The translations under genes were made by a program, and so were the position numbers. Below, in pieces: positions 9,718-18,251 of a stretch of 52,857 nucleotides of DNA (the first letter of the stretch is position 1; every line of letters begins with the position of its first letter). The notes beneath the pieces were generated by a model. The model did not search any database. It saw only the letters and a list, made by a program, of their open reading frames with translations, and was not told where the DNA came from. Source of the stretch: an uncultured Prevotella sp. (GTDB taxonomy: Bacteria > Bacteroidota > Bacteroidia > Bacteroidales > Bacteroidaceae); assembly GCA_902495455.1 (NCBI GenBank), contig CABUXJ010000017.1, forward strand, positions 1 through 52,857. Direction: 5' to 3'.

Positions 9718-9793
9718 AGGGAGGCAATGGGGACAATGGGAGTTATGGGAGGTTATGGGAGAATATGGGGATAATGGAAGGTTATGGGATAGT
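9718..9793. repeat. Purine-rich minisatellite of GTTATGGGAG-type units
   Basis: Between the barrel gene start and the PCMD gene stop the plus strand reads as irregular copies of a roughly 10-11 base unit, (G)TTATGGGAGA with variants ATGGGGACA and ATAATGGAAG. On the minus strand, where the flanking genes are transcribed, it is a C-rich TCCCATAAC repeat. It resembles the repeat at 8468-8510. No hairpin is evident. Confidence 0.7.
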
Positions 9794-10762
9794 TCAATAG
9801 ACCAGTCTTACGTTGTCCACCCACAGCGTGTTGCCCGGAGAGCCGATGTATGCTCCGCCGTGGCTCGACGAGAACTGCAGGAGCAGATGGGTCGGTGTCT
9901 CGCCGGCCGCGGCCCATCCCGTCTCCACGACCGGAACGCTCTTGCCCTTGCTGTTGCGGGCGTAGTCTGTCGAGCGCAGCCCCATCGTGGCGGCGTCGTA
10001 GTGAGGATTTTTTCTGATGTCGCCGTAGAGAATCTCGTATGTCGCGTTCTCCTTCCAGCCGCCGGTGGTCTTTCCGTATTTCACGACCATCGTGCCCACG
10101 CGCCGTGCCGTGATGTTGCCCTTGGCGTCTTCCGACCGTTTCTGAAGCAGAAGGATGGCTATGGCGTAGTCGCGACCCGGTACGGTCGATTTGCTGCTAA
10201 ATCCCGTCATCTTGATACGGCTGTCTCCTCCCGCCGCCTGCATCTTGTAGTCGAAGCGCAGAGCCTTGGGTCTGCGGGTGAACGGGATGCCCCAGTTGAG
10301 GGCTTTCGGTCCGTCTTTCGTTCCCGTGATGGGCTCTTTCATGTCACCGAGGAATATCGAGCCGGCCGCCAGCACGCTGATGTTGACCAGTCCGAGCACC
10401 TTGACGCTCTCTACGTGGGTCGTCATCTTGACGCAGTGGCCGCCGTCGTGACTGTCCCGATAGACGCAGTTGTTTGTCTTGACGATGCCCGCCACCTTGG
10501 CCATCACGTTTGACGTGCCCCACGGCGACCCTCCGGCGTTGACGTAAGGCGTGTTTCCCTCGATGGTCTTGGTCGGTCCTATTTCATAGAGAGTCTTGTC
10601 ATGGCCACCGATGATGGCCGACTCGTGGATATGGCGTGTCACCCAGTGCTCCATGTCACCGTACTTTATGAGTTCCTCCCGTTCCCCGGCGGTCTGGGCC
10701 TTCATGCCGATAGAGCACAAGAGCAGCACACAGATGGTCAGAAAATGCTTTTTCATAGGCAT
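9794..10762 (-). CDS. Exported PCMD-domain protein (putative carbohydrate metabolism domain)
   Basis: A secreted protein of about 323 residues resembling Bacteroidetes PCMD proteins, which are found with polysaccharide-use genes and often surface-attached. The signal peptide is MKKHFLTICVLLLCSIGMKAQ. The mature region starts KYGDMEHW and ends TLWVDNVRLVY, the typical jelly-roll ending (WVDNV..VY) of the family. Conserved features include NAGGSPWGTSN and the central ALNWGIPF/RPKALRFDYK segment. Two ATGs, at 10762 and 10756, both fit; an upstream ATG at 10840 lies almost at the predicted transcription start and is unlikely. Function is not established, but it may bind glycans at the cell surface. 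It is the first gene of a possible operon with the barrel and phosphoethanolamine transferase genes. Confidence 0.7.
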   Translation of the reverse strand: MPMKKHFLTICVLLLCSIGMKAQTAGEREELIKYGDMEHWVTRHIHESAIIGGHDKTLYEIGPTKTIEGNTPYVNAGGSPWGTSNVMAKVAGIVKTNNCVYRDSHDGGHCVKMTTHVESVKVLGLVNISVLAAGSIFLGDMKEPITGTKDGPKALNWGIPFTRRPKALRFDYKMQAAGGDSRIKMTGFSSKSTVPGRDYAIAILLLQKRSEDAKGNITARRVGTMVVKYGKTTGGWKENATYEILYGDIRKNPHYDAATMGLRSTDYARNSKGKSVPVVETGWAAAGETPTHLLLQFSSSHGGAYIGSPGNTLWVDNVRLVY

Positions 10763-10851
10763 ATCTTTTGATTTTATATATGATGCCGGACGACAGCTAA
10801 GTGTGCCATCCGGTGGCCTCAGAGCATGAAGCGATGTCATACATATATGTG

Positions 10852-10890
10852 CAAAGATATTGTTTTTTCCGATAGGGTGGCTATCGGAAA
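10852..10890 (-). promoter_or_regulatory. Promoter -7 element plus 10-bp-arm palindrome upstream of the PCMD gene
   Basis: On the minus strand TATCTTTG (10852-10859) fits the TAnnTTTG -7 element; no good TTTG -33 box is present. Just upstream, 10866-10890 is a perfect inverted repeat with arms TTTCCGATAG and CTATCGGAAA around a 5-base centre. Its position over the -14 to -38 region suggests an operator for a repressor or activator. It contains the half-site GATAG/CTATC also found in the palindrome at 25278-25300. Confidence 0.55.
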
Positions 10891-11015
10891 GGTATGAAAA
10901 GTTGGTCTGATTTACTTATTTTAGTATTATCAGTCGGTTTGCCGCGCGTCTTTTCCTTTATTTAGCATTTCCAGTGGAGTGGAAATCCCGTTATGAATGG
11001 GCTGGGATATGACTT

Positions 11016-11103
11016 AAACGCAAAGGCCGCAAAGGCGCAAAGTTTATGTTAAGGTGTTTGGTTCCTTGCTATAAAACTTTGCGTCTTTGCGGCCTTTGCG
11101 TTT
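11016..11103. repeat. 88-bp inverted-repeat element, copy 1
   Basis: Two 30-base arms (11016-11045 and 11074-11103) built of GCAAAGG/GCAAAG units match at 29 of 30 positions around a 28-base loop. A second copy with the same arm and loop lengths lies at 24209-24296. The loops align best when one copy is reverse-complemented (16 of 28 positions), so it is a dispersed element in opposite orientations, not just a terminator. It sits between the PCMD and porin genes. The rest of the 10891-11132 gap shows nothing else. Confidence 0.8.
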
Positions 11104-11132
11104 GTGTTATATGTGAAATATGTGTGTTGCAG

Positions 11133-12200
11133 TCAGAAACGGCACATCAGTTCGACGACAATCTTGTCCCTTTCGGAAACGTTTGGTGTGGTGTCGCTGT
11201 CATAGAAATATTTCTCATAGTTCAGGCGAATGTCCGTCTTCAGTGATTTTCCGCCGAGATGAAGAGTCGCTCCCGCCGTAATTCTGTGGCGTTGCGGGTC
11301 GTCTATGGTGAGCCGGCCGTCGCCGTCGGGCGTTCCGTCGCTGTGGTCGTCCATGTAGTCGTAGCGCCCGAGCAGCGAGACCCCATCGAAAACCTTGCGC
11401 AGCGGCAGCCGCTTGGCGACGAAAGCATCGACGGCATTGACAGCCTTGAAAGCGCCTCCGGAATATTCCTTGTGCAGATATTCGGCCTCGACGTGCCATC
11501 CGTGTGCGTGCCAATATGCCCCGCCGTTCCACATCATTATGCCCGTCATGGCCGGTCGCATGTGCATACAACTGACGACGACGCCCACCTGGCCGTCTAT
11601 CAGAGCCTCCGCCTTCAGTGAGTAGTTGTAGCTCTTGGTCCAATAGTCCTTCTGGTCTGTCAGTCCCGAACCGTTGAAGAGTCCGCCTTCGAGCGTCACC
11701 GATGTTCCGGCTGAGGCCGGTGCCTCTCCCGGTCTGTCTTTATCTCCCGACAGACGGAACGTATATCCCGCCATAGCGCCGACATCGCGGATGTTGGCTA
11801 CCTGCTTGGCTATGAACGAACGGTTGGCGAAATACTGCCGGTGGGGCGAGCGGTGGGCGTCGATGGTGAACGGTACGCGCATCTGGCCGACCGTCAGATC
11901 GAGTCCGTCCAAAGGCGAGAGTTCCACGTAAGCATCGCGCATCTTGATTTCGCCCTCATCGGAAAGGTCAATCTCAGCTTTATAAGCCACGGCGGGCAGT
12001 ATCCGGCCGGATGCCGACAGGCGGCAGTTGCGCACCTCAAACCGCCCTTCGTCATCTCCGGTCTTATATTCATATTTTGCCCTGACAGTCCCGTTGAACG
12101 TCAGATAGTCCGCCGTCGTCAACTTTTGCGCCATTGACTGCTGTGGCAAAACGGCAGTGAACAATATTGCTGCCGTCATTCCGAGAAAGTCTCTTCTCAT
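11133..12200 (-). CDS. Phosphate-selective porin O/P family outer-membrane protein
   Basis: A 355-residue predicted outer-membrane porin. MRRDFLGMTAAILFTAVLPQ begins a signal peptide cleaved near SMAQ. The mature part starts with the family pattern LTFNGTVRAKYEYKT, then RFEVRNCRLSASGRILPAVAYKAEIDLS with MRDAYVEL and VGQMRVPF, the diagnostic OprO/OprP segment. It ends in the C-terminal aromatic, ELMCRF. The substrate is not established in Bacteroidetes; phosphate or polyphosphate is only the family name. The ATG at 12200 is chosen because the other ATG (12212) would leave almost no leader after the predicted start of transcription. It lies alone between repeat-bearing gaps. Confidence 0.8.
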   Translation of the reverse strand: MRRDFLGMTAAILFTAVLPQQSMAQKLTTADYLTFNGTVRAKYEYKTGDDEGRFEVRNCRLSASGRILPAVAYKAEIDLSDEGEIKMRDAYVELSPLDGLDLTVGQMRVPFTIDAHRSPHRQYFANRSFIAKQVANIRDVGAMAGYTFRLSGDKDRPGEAPASAGTSVTLEGGLFNGSGLTDQKDYWTKSYNYSLKAEALIDGQVGVVVSCMHMRPAMTGIMMWNGGAYWHAHGWHVEAEYLHKEYSGGAFKAVNAVDAFVAKRLPLRKVFDGVSLLGRYDYMDDHSDGTPDGDGRLTIDDPQRHRITAGATLHLGGKSLKTDIRLNYEKYFYDSDTTPNVSERDKIVVELMCRF

Positions 12201-12228
12201 ATATCGTTGCATGTTTTGGTTGACGCTG

Positions 12229-12236
12229 CAAAGTTA
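12229..12236 (-). promoter_or_regulatory. -7 element of the porin promoter
   Basis: TAACTTTG on the minus strand fits TAnnTTTG. No correctly spaced TTTG box is visible upstream. It places transcription start near 12222 and a leader of about 20 bases before the ATG at 12200. Confidence 0.5.
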
Positions 12237-12334
12237 GGAAATATATATTTCAAAAATGTTTCATTCCTGTTACTTAAACGATAAATCAGACGAAAACTTC
12301 TCCCGGCTCCGTCCTTTCTGACGATTGTGCCGTC

Positions 12335-12866
12335 TGTCAGAAAAATTCCGAATTTAAGTGCGAAATCCAATGGCACTTTATAAAATTTTTCCGCCGTGCT
12401 CCCAAATTTTCAAATCTCGCGAGGGTCAAAATCCGGCGGTTTTTTCGGCTGGAAAATCATCGTTTTTGCAAACCGCTGTCACACTGCGACTTACAAACGG
12501 GCGGCCTCCTCTGACTCCCCCAAAGGGGGAGCTTGGGCTTCCCATAGCGGCCCCGCGGGGTTGCAACGGGGCCCTTATTGCTTTGCAACGGGGCCGCCGT
12601 TGCAATCCAACGGGCACGCCGTTGCAGGGTCGAGGGGCCGCCATTGCACGATGAAACCCACTTTTTTGCTCTTTTCCGGCAATCAAAAAACCGCGAAGTT
12701 TTGTAAAATCTGAGAGCCGCGGGGCCCTTAAAGGGGTATGTGAAGCCGCAAGTCTCTCCCTCTTGGGGGAGTCGGAGGAGGCCGTCCGGGAGCATTAAGG
12801 GCCTTATTGGTCGTGCGAATGTCCGATAACGAGAATTTTTGTTGTGGTCGTTTTGTAAATAAACTT
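12335..12866. repeat. Long direct repeat, copy 1 (about 532 bp, non-coding)
   Basis: Starts at TGTCAGAAAAATTCCGAATT and ends at TTTTGTAAATAAACTT; copy 2 is at 19301-19831 in the same orientation and is highly similar over its full length. It has no convincing gene: frames through it contain only G/P/R-rich shadow peptides. It contains a nested element with inverted ends (12505-12531 and 12754-12781, CTCCCCCAA-GGGGGAG type) and several CAACGG/CCGTTG palindromes, including CAACGGGCACGCCGTTG at 12608-12624. Both copies flank the redox cassette 13026-19091. It fills most of the gap 12213-13025. Confidence 0.9.
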
Positions 12867-12992
12867 CATGCGAAGTGAAGAGATTTATATATGTTTCTTT
12901 AGCAAAACTATTGTGATGAAAAAATAGGCATATTGCCACAGTGTGGCATTATACGGATTATGGATGAGAATACATTATATGATAAAAATGTG

Positions 12993-13000
12993 TATATTTG
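12993..13000 (+). promoter_or_regulatory. -7 element of the araC-type regulator promoter
   Basis: TATATTTG fits TAnnTTTG and puts the transcription start near 13007. This excludes the upstream in-frame ATGs at 12933 and 12960 and fixes the regulator's start at 13026. No TTTG box at the expected distance. Confidence 0.55.
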
Positions 13001-13025
13001 CAATCGTTTTAATGGAATAAGAGTG

Positions 13026-13859
13026 ATGGACGAACAGAAAAATGTTATAATAGCCGATTCGTTGCAGCACGTGCAAGGAGACAACTATAGTTTCTACTGC
13101 AACGCAGATTGTTATAGCCGGTATTTGGTTCATGCGCTTTGCACGGGCGGTTCCTGCCGGTTTGCCTTTAACGGGCGGGAGTTTGATTTGCACGAAGGTG
13201 ACCTGATGATAGTTCGCAAGGGTAAATTGATAGAATGGATGCATCCTTCGGCTGACTTCAAGGTGAAGATAATCTATATCAATTCGGACTTCATAAGCCT
13301 TTGTTTGCCACAGAGCAACTACGGTACAAAAGGGCAGCTTGCCCTCTTTCTCAATCCCGTGATGCACCTCACGCCGGAGCAGCAAGAGGTGTGTTGTAGC
13401 GACTTCCGCATGGTGGAGCAACGCGTTGGAGACACCGGACACCATTTCCACCGCGACATGCTCATCACCGCCGTGCAGATGCTCATTCTCGACTTCTTCG
13501 ATTTCCACTCGCATCTTTACGACGAGACAGACATCTCCACCCAGAGCGCCGCAATCATCAACCGGTTTCTGACAATGTTGGAGGATGGCACGTATCGCCG
13601 GCATCGCGAGGTGTCGTACTATGCCGACCGCCTCTGCGTCACGCCGAAATATCTCTCCGAGGTGTCGAAGAAAGTGAGCGGCTACGCAGCCAACTACTGG
13701 ATAAACCGCTACACCGCCCTCGACATAGCCCGACTTTTGAAAGACAAGTCTCTGACTTTCGTCCGCATCTCCGATATGTTCGGATTCTCCTCGCCGGCCT
13801 ACTTCAGCCGCTACGTGCAACGCAATTTGGGAGTGAACCCGACGGAATACAGGAAATGA
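13026..13859 (+). CDS. AraC-family transcriptional regulator
   Basis: A 277-residue regulator. Residues about 1-150 look like a cupin-type effector domain (GDNYSFYCNADC, CRFAFNGREFDLHEGDLMIVRKG). Residues about 180-277 form the paired helix-turn-helix of AraC proteins, with YYADRLCVTPKYLSEVSKK in the first and ISDMFGFSSPAYFSRYVQR in the second, ending LGVNPTEYRK. The start at 13026 follows the promoter at 12993. It opens the cassette of redox genes between the two long repeats and faces the alcohol dehydrogenase homologue at 13884, so it probably controls the dehydrogenase and reductase genes. Neither the target nor the inducer is visible in the sequence. Confidence 0.9.
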   Translation: MDEQKNVIIADSLQHVQGDNYSFYCNADCYSRYLVHALCTGGSCRFAFNGREFDLHEGDLMIVRKGKLIEWMHPSADFKVKIIYINSDFISLCLPQSNYGTKGQLALFLNPVMHLTPEQQEVCCSDFRMVEQRVGDTGHHFHRDMLITAVQMLILDFFDFHSHLYDETDISTQSAAIINRFLTMLEDGTYRRHREVSYYADRLCVTPKYLSEVSKKVSGYAANYWINRYTALDIARLLKDKSLTFVRISDMFGFSSPAYFSRYVQRNLGVNPTEYRK

Positions 13860-13883
13860 CGCGTCAGTCGCGTTTTTCGGTCA

Positions 13884-14981
13884 TTACCTTACCACGCCAT
13901 TTATCACCTCAAACACTTCCTCTTTGGTGAGCTCGGTATGGCACGGGACGGCATCCACCTGTTCGCGACAGATTTCTTCTTCGTAGCGCATCGGCACTCC
14001 GAAGGAAGCAAACAATTCCGACAACCTGCGCGAAGACTCCTCGATGGTCGAGTCGAAACCGAACGCATCAAGAAAATACTTGCGTATGTCTTCGGTGTGA
14101 TGCCTGCCTATGACGCGGAGAAAACTGGGGAACACGGTCGTCAGGCTGCGACGGTAGGTGCTGCCGAAGAGGACTTCGGGCAAGAACTCCAATTCATAGA
14201 TGTCATAGGCAAACTGTTCCTCCTTTCCGATGCCGAGGCGGGATGACGTGGAAAGCGACGCACCCAACAGGATGGTTCCACGTGCTTCGAGGTCATCGGG
14301 ATGTTCATGCAACGTCCGCGTGGCTTCGAGCACATTCTTTATATAAGAGATGCCTGCGTCGTAAGACATCTTGTTACGGTCGCCAAGGATGCACGCCGAC
14401 AGTTGCACCAGCGTTACAAGTCCCGTGTAGGCGGTCATCTCCTTGTCAAGGCTCAGAGAGTATTTGGGACAGAGTATGGCGTAGTCGGCCGGTATGCCGT
14501 AAGCCGTTCCGAAGTTGCCGTTGCGCGAATCGACCGATACAACACCCAACCCGTTTTCCGAACCGCTCGAGGGGTAGGTGGGAATCAGCGCGAGTGGCAT
14601 ACATTCCAATCCGTATGACGGTTTCCCCTTCAGGTAGTCCCACAGATCGGATTCATGATAGTAGCCGAAAGCCATCAGTTTGGCACTATCCATCACGCTT
14701 GCTCCGCCTGCGCCGATAATCATTGTCACTCCGTTTGCCTTTGCCGTGCGGATGCCTTCCTCAATCTTCGCGAACTCTCTCGACGAACCGCCATACTCAA
14801 CGAAGGGAATGTCCGCATCCTTCAATGCTCCGGTGATGTCGTCATAGCATCCGTTGCGTTTGGCAGAACCGCCGCCATAGACCACCATTACTTTTTTGTC
14901 TTTGGCGATGCCGGCAACAGTTTCTCTGATGTCATTGCAAAAGAGAAGCCGTGTGTCGTTTCTGAATATAAAATCTTTCAT
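13884..14981 (-). CDS. Iron-type alcohol dehydrogenase homologue lacking the metal ligands
   Basis: A 365-residue member of the group III (iron-containing) alcohol dehydrogenase superfamily, BDH-like. The nucleotide-binding half is intact: VMVVYGGGSAKRNGCYD at 31-47 and IIGAGGASVMDSAK at 88-101. The metal-binding half is altered. Alignment with the intact paralogue at 15305 puts Val189, Gln193, Leu264 and Tyr276 where the Asp-His-His-His ligands should be. The reading frame is open and full length, so this is a diverged protein rather than a decayed gene. It could be a metal-independent enzyme, a regulatory partner or a non-catalytic paralogue. It is transcribed divergently from its paralogue and converges with the AraC gene. 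Confidence 0.8.
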   Translation of the reverse strand: MKDFIFRNDTRLLFCNDIRETVAGIAKDKKVMVVYGGGSAKRNGCYDDITGALKDADIPFVEYGGSSREFAKIEEGIRTAKANGVTMIIGAGGASVMDSAKLMAFGYYHESDLWDYLKGKPSYGLECMPLALIPTYPSSGSENGLGVVSVDSRNGNFGTAYGIPADYAILCPKYSLSLDKEMTAYTGLVTLVQLSACILGDRNKMSYDAGISYIKNVLEATRTLHEHPDDLEARGTILLGASLSTSSRLGIGKEEQFAYDIYELEFLPEVLFGSTYRRSLTTVFPSFLRVIGRHHTEDIRKYFLDAFGFDSTIEESSRRLSELFASFGVPMRYEEEICREQVDAVPCHTELTKEEVFEVINGVVR

Positions 14982-15304
14982 GTCGTTTGGTTATTTGAAT
15001 TGTAAGCAAAGGTCGCAACTAAATGGCAATACCTTGTTACAAATATCCCCGTAGTATTTTACTTTTTTGCTGTTTATTGCTTCCTGTGCGGGAGCGTGGT
15101 GAATTATTGTTTTCAATTGTTACGCAATTATTTCTGAATGTGACCAAGTCTCTTTTTATCTTCTGTAAAGATAGTTATAAATCCATAAGATTGTATGCCC
15201 CGTTTCTGTAAAAAAGATAAATCAAACCGTAATCCGCATACTGTCATATCGGTGCATCCACCGTACCTTTGCATTCGTAAACGTAAAAAAACAGGATATA
15301 TTAT
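14982..15304. promoter_or_regulatory. Divergent control region between the two alcohol dehydrogenase homologues
   Basis: This AT-rich stretch of 323 bases separates divergent genes and has no gene of its own. For the plus-strand gene TACCTTTG at 15264-15271 fits the -7 element and puts the start near 15278; no TTTG box is present at -33, as expected of an activator-dependent promoter. For the minus-strand gene GACCTTTG (15008-15015, reverse strand) is a weaker match. The AraC regulator upstream is the likely activator, by inference. Confidence 0.5.
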
Positions 15305-16459
15305 ATGAACAGTTTCAACTATGAATATCCCGTCCGCCAGCATTTTGGCAAAGGATGTGCGGAGAGCGTGATAAAGGGAGAAGTGAAGAATGTGGGACAG
15401 AGGGTCATGCTTGCCTACGGAGGCAGTTCGCTGAAACGTACGGGACTGTATGACAAGATACGCACATGGCTCGCGGAGTGCGGAAAGCAAGTGACGGACT
15501 TCGGCGGTATTATGCCCAATCCTACGTATGCGAAAGTACAGGAAGGCGCACGTTTGGCGCGCGAGAATCATATCGAGTTTATCCTCGCCGTGGGTGGAGG
15601 GTCGGTCATCGACTGCTGCAAAATTGTGTCTGCACAGTCACGGATGGATGAGGATGTGTGGGACGCATGGTATGTGCATCACCGTCTGCCAACCGAATTT
15701 ATTCCGATGGGAGCTGTCGTAACGGCATCGGGTACCGGTGCGGAGCAGAACAACGGAGCTGTGATTACCCACGAAGAAAAGAAGTTGAAGCAACCGTTGT
15801 TCGGCGCATACCACTCTTTTGCCGTACTGGACAGCGACTTGACGAAGACCTTGCCGATGAAGCAAGTCATCAGCGGCGCGTTCGACACGTTGTCGCACTG
15901 CATGGAGACCTATATGGGCAAGCCGCAAAGTACAAATCTCAGCGATGAAATTAACGAGGCAATCATGCGCAATGTCGTGAAAAACCTGCGTGCTCTCATT
16001 GCCGATCCCGATGATGACTTCGCACGTGGCGAACTGATGTGGGCGTCGGCAATGGCAGAGAACGGCATGTTGAAACTCGGCAAGCAGACAGACTTCCAGT
16101 GCCACATGATTGAGCACGCCGTAGGTGCCTACACCGACTGCAACCACGGGCAGGGACTGGCGGTCATCCATCCCACACTCTACCGCCACATGCTGAATGA
16201 GGGCAAGGAGAAGTTGGCCCGTATGTCAGAAACGGTGTGGGGTATAACGGGCGAAACCGACGAAGAGACGGCCGCACGGGGTGTTGACGCGCTGGAAGTC
16301 TTCATCAAGGAGATCGGACTGCCCACCCGTTGGAGCGAAATGGGCATCACAGACGACGTCATACTGCGTGCCGCTGCCGACACCTGTTTTCTCACACCCG
16401 GCTGCTGCAAGCAATTCTCAAGAGACGAGATTTTCGAGTTGTTGAAAGAATGTAAGTGA
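15305..16459 (+). CDS. Iron-containing alcohol dehydrogenase (BDH-like)
   Basis: NAD(P)H-dependent reduction of an aldehyde or ketone to an alcohol. This 384-residue protein is an intact group III alcohol dehydrogenase. The nucleotide site is MLAYGGSSLKRTGLYD and LAVGGGSVIDCCK. The metal ligands fall at Asp194 and His198 (AFDTLSHCMETY), His271 (MIEHAVGAYTD) and His281 (CNHGQGLAVIHP), at the expected spacing. It most resembles the butanol dehydrogenase/YqhD branch; the natural substrate is unknown. It follows an activator-type promoter in the divergent region and ends before a hairpin at 16510-16544. Confidence 0.92.
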   Translation: MNSFNYEYPVRQHFGKGCAESVIKGEVKNVGQRVMLAYGGSSLKRTGLYDKIRTWLAECGKQVTDFGGIMPNPTYAKVQEGARLARENHIEFILAVGGGSVIDCCKIVSAQSRMDEDVWDAWYVHHRLPTEFIPMGAVVTASGTGAEQNNGAVITHEEKKLKQPLFGAYHSFAVLDSDLTKTLPMKQVISGAFDTLSHCMETYMGKPQSTNLSDEINEAIMRNVVKNLRALIADPDDDFARGELMWASAMAENGMLKLGKQTDFQCHMIEHAVGAYTDCNHGQGLAVIHPTLYRHMLNEGKEKLARMSETVWGITGETDEETAARGVDALEVFIKEIGLPTRWSEMGITDDVILRAAADTCFLTPGCCKQFSRDEIFELLKECK

Positions 16460-16509
16460 TTCATAAACTGCCGTTAGTGAATTGCTAAGCGGTCGAGTTG
16501 CGGAATAAG

Positions 16510-16544
16510 AAGAGGGTCGGTTGCGTATCGCGACCGACCCTCTT
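16510..16544. terminator. Hairpin between convergent genes
   Basis: Arms AAGAGGGTCGGTTGCG (16510-16525) and 16529-16544 pair at 15 of 16 positions around a 3-base loop. It sits between the plus-strand alcohol dehydrogenase and the minus-strand esterase gene. No strong T run follows on either strand, so it may be a bidirectional terminator of moderate strength. The rest of the gap 16460-16659 holds nothing recognisable. Confidence 0.55.
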
Positions 16545-16659
16545 ACGGTAGTTATGAAAAGGTTATTTCTTGATTGTTTTTCTTTCTGTTGACAATATAT
16601 ATATTGTTCGAGTGTGGGAGACTTGCCGCCTTGGTAAGCACTTAATCAAGTTGCTTGCC

Positions 16660-18237
16660 TTATCTTAGAATCTTCCTGCTTCTTCCGCCTTCATCCTTCA
16701 CGACATAGACACCGTGTGCTGTGTCGGGGAGTGATGACAGCTTGCGGCCTTTCATGTCGTATATCTCTTTGGCGCCGTCAGCATTAGGCATATCAGGGAG
16801 CACTTGGTTAATTGCCGTGCTTCCGCCAGACATAATGCGCGTCAGGAAAGCATCGAACCGGTTGCCCCATACATCCGGGCCGCTTGCCGCCCCATATCCG
16901 TGCGGATAGCCGTCGAGTATGAGCGTTTCCACCTCACACCCGGCCTCGCGCACGGCGTTGGAGTTTTGGGTGAATTGTCCGGCGAAACCGTCGCGCGTGC
17001 CCCAGCAATAGAAAGCGGGCGGCAGGTTGGCGGCGCGCAATGTCTCAACGTTGTTCATCGACACGCTCAAGCGGCCGTAAAAGGAATAGATCATGCCCAC
17101 GGCACAAGCAGACACCGGAACTTCGTCGAGTGCGTCGGGACGGTAGGAGTTGTCGAGTGCCGTGCCGTTGGTCAGGTCGCGCCAGTTGAGCAGCACCTCT
17201 CCGTTCAGTATGCCTCCGGCAGAGAAGCCCACGAGGGCGATGTCCTCCGGACTGATGCGGTAGTCTTTTGCATGGGCACGCACATAGCGGATGGCACGTT
17301 GCAGGTCGGTGGCACTCTCACGCATTGTGTAGGGCGCGATGCGGTAGTTCACGATGAAGCACTGGTAGCCCATCGGCACAAGCATATCCGCCACATCATA
17401 TCCCTCGTTCTGCATGCTGCGGAACTGGAACGCACCGCCCGGACAGATGATGACGGCACCTTTGGGCGTCACATCATCAGCCACGGTGAAGACCTCCATA
17501 TTGGGAATGAAGTCGGGACCGTCGGAGTTGTTCACGTTATGCGTGACGGTGGGGATGTTGCCGCGCTCCCACAGGTTCACAGTGCCCGTCATGGGTGTGT
17601 CGCTGCCGGAAGAGTGCCGGTTGTTCCATTCCTCGTTTATGAGGTCTATCCAAGTCTGGATGGTCGATGGCGTTATCCTGCCGCTTGTCAGTCCTTCGCC
17701 GCTGAGATGGTCGGCATCGGGCGTGCTGTTGACGATTTCGGCAAGCGTCTCGTCCCGATAGGTGGCGGCATAGGTACAGAATGGCACCACGGTCTTTCCC
17801 TTGAAGTCGTAGCTCTCGCAGAACGTGTGGATAATCATCGGCGTGGTCCACCACCATACGGGGCAACCGATGAACACCACGTCGTAGTCGTCCCAATTTT
17901 CCACTGTGCCTTTGATGGCAGGACGGGCATTGTTGTTTTTCTCTTCACGAGCCACTTCCGTACAGGGCGTGTACTCCGTGGGATAGGGTGTCACCGGTTC
18001 GATGCGGAACATGTCCGCTCCTGTGACCGCCTGAATCTGCTGTGCCATCCGTTGGGTCGTTCCTCCCCACGAGAAGTAGGCCACCAACACCTTCTTTCCA
18101 CCGAAATAGCCACTGCCCGTTCCTTCATTCACGTCGTTGCCGTAGTCCGGTTCTGGCATCATATTATTGTCGTTGGAACACGCCGAACCACTCATGATGG
18201 TCAGAAAACCGACCAATATCATCAGAATCTTTTTCAT
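16660..18237 (-). CDS. Lipoprotein joining a flavodoxin-like domain and an alpha/beta-hydrolase (esterase) domain
   Basis: A 525-residue exported lipoprotein. MKKILMILVGFLTIMSGSAC ends in a lipobox cysteine at residue 20. Residues about 45-205 are flavodoxin-like: KVLVAYFSWGGTTQRMA is the phosphate-binding loop, and FIGCPVWWWTTP and VPFCTYAATYRDE the flanking loops. After a short linker, about 225-475 form an acetyl-esterase-like hydrolase with an oxyanion CPGGAF, the nucleophile in VGFSAGG, an acid in GTRDGF and the histidine in GYPHGYG. The end, IYDMKGRKLSSL...GVYVVKDEGG...KILR, resembles a type IX-type sorting tail. Such a fusion is unusual. It follows the aldo/keto reductase by 14 bases and is co-transcribed with it. 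An ATG 24 bases upstream overlaps that gene and is less likely. Confidence 0.8.
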   Translation of the reverse strand: MKKILMILVGFLTIMSGSACSNDNNMMPEPDYGNDVNEGTGSGYFGGKKVLVAYFSWGGTTQRMAQQIQAVTGADMFRIEPVTPYPTEYTPCTEVAREEKNNNARPAIKGTVENWDDYDVVFIGCPVWWWTTPMIIHTFCESYDFKGKTVVPFCTYAATYRDETLAEIVNSTPDADHLSGEGLTSGRITPSTIQTWIDLINEEWNNRHSSGSDTPMTGTVNLWERGNIPTVTHNVNNSDGPDFIPNMEVFTVADDVTPKGAVIICPGGAFQFRSMQNEGYDVADMLVPMGYQCFIVNYRIAPYTMRESATDLQRAIRYVRAHAKDYRISPEDIALVGFSAGGILNGEVLLNWRDLTNGTALDNSYRPDALDEVPVSACAVGMIYSFYGRLSVSMNNVETLRAANLPPAFYCWGTRDGFAGQFTQNSNAVREAGCEVETLILDGYPHGYGAASGPDVWGNRFDAFLTRIMSGGSTAINQVLPDMPNADGAKEIYDMKGRKLSSLPDTAHGVYVVKDEGGRSRKILR

Positions 18238-18251
18238 GTTGGCTCCTGTCT

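Noticed and set aside
12358..12713. Small frames inside the long repeat, with GARGC-type peptides
   Set aside because: Frames are short and arise from CAACGG/GGGGCC repeats; neither frame nor length is kept between the two repeat copies.
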